Notes under the pieces: generated by a model
Told to the model about the DNA's origin: nothing
The model's input: the letters and a program-made list of their open reading frames with translations, nothing else
Databases searched by the model: none
Source of the DNA: an uncultured Paracoccaceae bacterium
GTDB taxonomy: Bacteria; Pseudomonadota; Alphaproteobacteria; Rhodobacterales; Rhodobacteraceae
Assembly: GCA_937907485.1 (NCBI GenBank)
Contig: CALESR010000167.1
Location: 1 to 8,303, forward strand
Direction of reading: 5' to 3'
Length of the DNA: 8,303 bases
Part shown: one piece after another, positions 6,433 through 8,303 of the stretch
How positions within the stretch are numbered: position 1 is the stretch's first letter
Layout: each line of letters starts with the position of its first letter
Program-made: the position numbers and the translations under genes

Positions 6433-6557
6433 ACCCTGCTCCTTGTCCGGTTCTGCGACACCCTAGCCAATCGCCCGCCCCGGTTCAACGTGAGCGCGTT
6501 GGTTGACGGCCCTGAATTCGGCGTGCCAATGTCCGGGACCCAGGAGATGTCGCGCGC

Positions 6558-7646
6558 ATGCCCCTTGCTTCCAAACTCCTGTCGCGCCTGCGACGCCGGA
6601 CCGTTCTTGCCGGCGGCGCCAGCTTGGCCTTGGGTGCCGGACGGCTGATGGCCACCACGCCCACCCTCCATGTCCCGCCCGAAGATGCCCGCCACGAGGC
6701 CACGCTGATGATGTGGCCCAACAGCCGCGCGGTGTATGACGATGCCGCCTTCTTGCGATTGACACAGCGCACCATCGCCCGCGCCGCCAACGCCATTGCC
6801 GGGTTCGAGCCGGTGATCCTGCTGGCGGACGCGACCCTGCACGACGAGATCCGCCCGCAGGTTTCGCAAAACGTCACCCTGTGGGATATCCCGACCGAGG
6901 ATCTGTGGTGCCGCGACGCCGGGCCGCTGTTTGCATTCCGCGGGGCGGAACGGGTTGTCAGCCACATCCAGTTCAACGGTTGGGGCGAGGAGCAGGTCAA
7001 CCGTCACGATTCGCGCATCGCACAGGCTGTGGCCGAACGTCTGGGACTGCCAATGGTGCCCTCGGGCCTGACGGGCGAGGCCGGGGGCGTCGAACATGAC
7101 GGGCACGGATTGCTCTTGGCGCATGAAAGCTCGTGGATCGACGCCAACCGCAACCCCGGCCAGACCCGCGCCCAGGTGGAATCGCGCCTGCTGGCGGCTT
7201 ATGGCGCGCAGCGCATGGTCTGGACGCCGGGGGTGCGTGATCAGGACATCACCGATTACCACATCGACTCGCTGGCGCGGTTGACCGGACCGGGACGGGC
7301 GCTGATCTGCCTGCCCCACCATCCCGACCCCGACGACGATTTCCACCGCGCCGCCCTGCAGACCCTGCAGGCCCTGACCGATGCAGGTCTGCAGGTGACG
7401 CGACTGGATGAACCCAACCGCCGCCGGGTCTCGTCTGAGGATTTTGTCGCGACCTATGCCAATTTCTACCTCTGCAACGGTGCGGTCATCGCCTCGCAAT
7501 TCGGCGACGCCGAAACCGACGCGGCGGCGCAAGTGGCCCTGACACAGGCGTTTCCGGGCCGCGAGGTGATGATGCTGGACACCGACACCTTGGGCGAATT
7601 GGGCGGCGGCATTCATTGCGCAACCCAACAAATCCCCGCGGCTTAG
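6558..7646 (+). CDS. Agmatine/peptidylarginine deiminase family protein, probably Tat-exported
   Basis: The 362-residue protein belongs to the guanidino-group-modifying superfamily (PAD_porph/agmatine deiminase), whose members hydrolyse agmatine or arginine side chains to N-carbamoyl or citrulline products plus ammonia. All expected motifs are present: WCRDAGP (117-123, substrate Asp120), GGVEHDG (176-182) followed by NRNP (197-200), YHID (234-237, catalytic His235) and GGGIHCATQQIP (349-360, nucleophile Cys354). The N-terminus SRLRRRTVLAGGASLALGAG (9-28) combines consecutive arginines with a weakly hydrophobic, Ala/Gly-rich segment, as in a twin-arginine signal, so the enzyme is likely folded in the cytoplasm and exported. 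The mature part begins near residue 32. The SD is AGGAGA (6542-6547), about 10 bases before the ATG. No putrescine or arginine pathway gene lies beside it, so the true substrate is open: agmatine, free arginine or peptidyl-arginine. The gene is divergent from the DUF808 gene and appears monocistronic. Confidence 0.93.
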   Translation: MPLASKLLSRLRRRTVLAGGASLALGAGRLMATTPTLHVPPEDARHEATLMMWPNSRAVYDDAAFLRLTQRTIARAANAIAGFEPVILLADATLHDEIRPQVSQNVTLWDIPTEDLWCRDAGPLFAFRGAERVVSHIQFNGWGEEQVNRHDSRIAQAVAERLGLPMVPSGLTGEAGGVEHDGHGLLLAHESSWIDANRNPGQTRAQVESRLLAAYGAQRMVWTPGVRDQDITDYHIDSLARLTGPGRALICLPHHPDPDDDFHRAALQTLQALTDAGLQVTRLDEPNRRRVSSEDFVATYANFYLCNGAVIASQFGDAETDAAAQVALTQAFPGREVMMLDTDTLGELGGGIHCATQQIPAA

Positions 7647-7660
7647 GACAGCTCCGCGGG
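7635..7660 (+). terminator. Weak hairpin over the stop of the deiminase gene, possible terminator
   Basis: CCCGCGG (7635-7641) and CCGCGGG (7654-7660) are complementary and flank the TAG stop (7644-7646), with CT/AG inside able to extend the stem past a small bulge. No T-run follows, and CCGCGG is self-palindromic, so pairing may be fortuitous in such GC-rich DNA. It is the only hairpin seen between the deiminase gene and cobS. Confidence 0.25.
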
Positions 7661-7775
7661 CACCGGGACTCGGGCGTCGGCACGGCGGATGCCGCGACAG
7701 AAGGCCGTTTCGACGCAACGATCCGTTTTCATGCCCTTGCACGCGCACGCGGAATCCTCCACAAAACCCCGGCTG

Positions 7776-7795
7776 GCGCCCCCTCGCGCCCCCTC
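7776..7795 (+). repeat. Perfect tandem repeat, 2 x 10 bases, upstream of cobS
   Basis: GCGCCCCCTC occurs twice head to tail (7776-7785 and 7786-7795). It lies 11 bases before the cobS Shine-Dalgarno region (AAAGG, 7807-7811) in the 172-base spacer between the deiminase gene and cobS. One repeat unit is close to one DNA helical turn, as in some direct-repeat operators, but a replication-slippage duplication would look the same. The rest of the spacer shows no clear promoter and no cobalamin riboswitch that I can recognise. Confidence 0.7.
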
Positions 7796-7818
7796 CCTGC
7801 GGATACAAAGGCGATTCC

Positions 7819-8303
7819 ATGCTCGACACCCCTGCGAAACCCACCGAAGAAATCGACGTCCGCGAGGTTTTCGGCATCGAGACCGACATGAAGGTCAAGG
7901 GCTTCGCCGAGCGCACCGACCGTGTGCCCGATCTGGACCCGACCTATAAATTCGACCCGGACACCACGTTGGCGATCCTTGCAGGATTTGCCTATAACCG
8001 CCGGGTGATGATCCAGGGCTATCACGGCACCGGGAAATCCACCCATATCGAGCAGGTCGCCGCGCGGCTGAACTGGCCGACGGTGCGGGTGAACCTTGAT
8101 TCCCACATCAGCCGCATCGACCTGATCGGCAAGGACGCGATCAAGCTGCGCGACGGCAAACAGGTGACCGAGTTCCACGAGGGCATCCTGCCTTGGGCGC
8201 TGCGCAACCCCTGCGCCATCGTGTTCGACGAATACGACGCCGGGCGGGCGGATGTGATGTTCGTCATCCAGCGCGTGCTGGAACATGACGGCAAGCTGAC
8301 GCT
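7819..8303 (+). CDS. cobS: Cobaltochelatase subunit CobS, N-terminal half
   Basis: CobS is the AAA+ ATPase that works with CobT (as a chaperone-like complex) and CobN to insert cobalt into hydrogenobyrinic acid a,c-diamide in the aerobic cobalamin pathway, in the cytoplasm. The window holds the first 161 codons of a protein that is usually about 330 residues; the C-terminal half lies beyond the edge. Visible features are the N-terminal segment with VFGIETDMKVKGF (17-29), the Walker A motif GYHGTGKST (67-75), DSHISRIDLIGKDAI (94-108), the loop EFHEGILPWALRNP (118-131) and the Walker B motif CAIVFDEYDAG (132-142). AAAGG (7807-7811) lies 7 bases before the ATG. Family knowledge suggests cobT downstream, which cannot be seen here. 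No break is present in the visible part. Confidence 0.95.
   Translation, partial: MLDTPAKPTEEIDVREVFGIETDMKVKGFAERTDRVPDLDPTYKFDPDTTLAILAGFAYNRRVMIQGYHGTGKSTHIEQVAARLNWPTVRVNLDSHISRIDLIGKDAIKLRDGKQVTEFHEGILPWALRNPCAIVFDEYDAGRADVMFVIQRVLEHDGKLT

Noticed and set aside
6486..6523. TTGACG (6503-6508) as a -35 box for the deiminase gene
   Set aside because: The -35 match is good, but no acceptable -10 hexamer follows at 16-18 bases (best is GCCAAT), so I did not list it as a promoter.
5467..6648. Plus-strand frame of 393 codons opposite the DUF808 gene
   Set aside because: Its sequence is dominated by Arg, His, Pro and Gln, as expected for the antisense of a GC-rich membrane-protein gene.
7647..7818. 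Possible cobalamin riboswitch before cobS
   Set aside because: I see no B12-box-like sequence or multi-branched fold by eye and the spacer is shorter than a typical element; a covariance search would settle it.
6429..7916. Minus-strand frame of 495 codons opposite the deiminase gene
   Set aside because: It spans the deiminase gene, the intergenic spacer and the start of cobS on the other strand without any recognisable motif; a shadow frame.

Overview
The window is GC-rich (mostly C/G at third codon positions) and reads as an ordinary chromosomal stretch of an alphaproteobacterium, most likely a member of the Rhodobacteraceae (Paracoccus/Rhodobacter/Roseobacter group). This is inferred from the protein sequences (the AroK and AroB forms, DUF5765- and DUF808-type membrane proteins, an aerobic-type CobS) and from codon use. 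No rRNA, tRNA, CRISPR array, insertion sequence, integrase or phage gene is visible.

Layout, left to right. (1) On the minus strand, at 1-911, a 53-residue single-span membrane protein (750-911) is followed 13 bases later by an exported protein of unknown function (736 down to the window edge, C-terminus missing). (2) Divergent from these, a tight plus-strand pair aroK-aroB (1074-2750) encodes shikimate kinase and 3-dehydroquinate synthase of the shikimate pathway. The divergent spacer carries a plausible minus-strand promoter. (3) Convergent with aroB, sharing bases of the stop codons, is a minus-strand gene for a membrane-embedded AraC-type regulator (about seven membrane spans plus a C-terminal HTH domain, 2747-3766, GTG start). 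Its leader holds a 13-bp dyad whose loop is complementary to sequence just upstream, so a pseudoknot or a compound operator is possible. (4) Upstream of it on the same strand lies a 202-residue protein of unknown function (3862-4470). (5) A Rho-independent terminator (4645-4674) ends a minus-strand pair of multi-span membrane proteins, DUF808/YedI-like (5464-6432) then DUF5765-like (4703-5401). (6) Divergent from these on the plus strand is an agmatine/peptidylarginine deiminase family enzyme with a twin-arginine-type N-terminus (6558-7646). (7) The window ends inside cobS (7819 to the edge), the AAA+ subunit of aerobic cobaltochelatase in vitamin B12 synthesis; a perfect 2 x 10-base tandem repeat sits just before its ribosome binding site.

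The genes do not form one pathway. The well-understood parts are aromatic amino acid synthesis (aroKB) and cobalamin synthesis (cobS). The least explained parts are the small membrane protein/exported protein pair, the membrane-bound AraC regulator with its structured leader, and the 202-residue neighbour. I see no convincing evidence for a new multi-gene system; the regulator leader at 3775-3821 is the strongest unexplained signal. There is no gene-free stretch over 300 bases; the longest is 4471-4702, which holds a terminator and a distant 11-bp inverted repeat.
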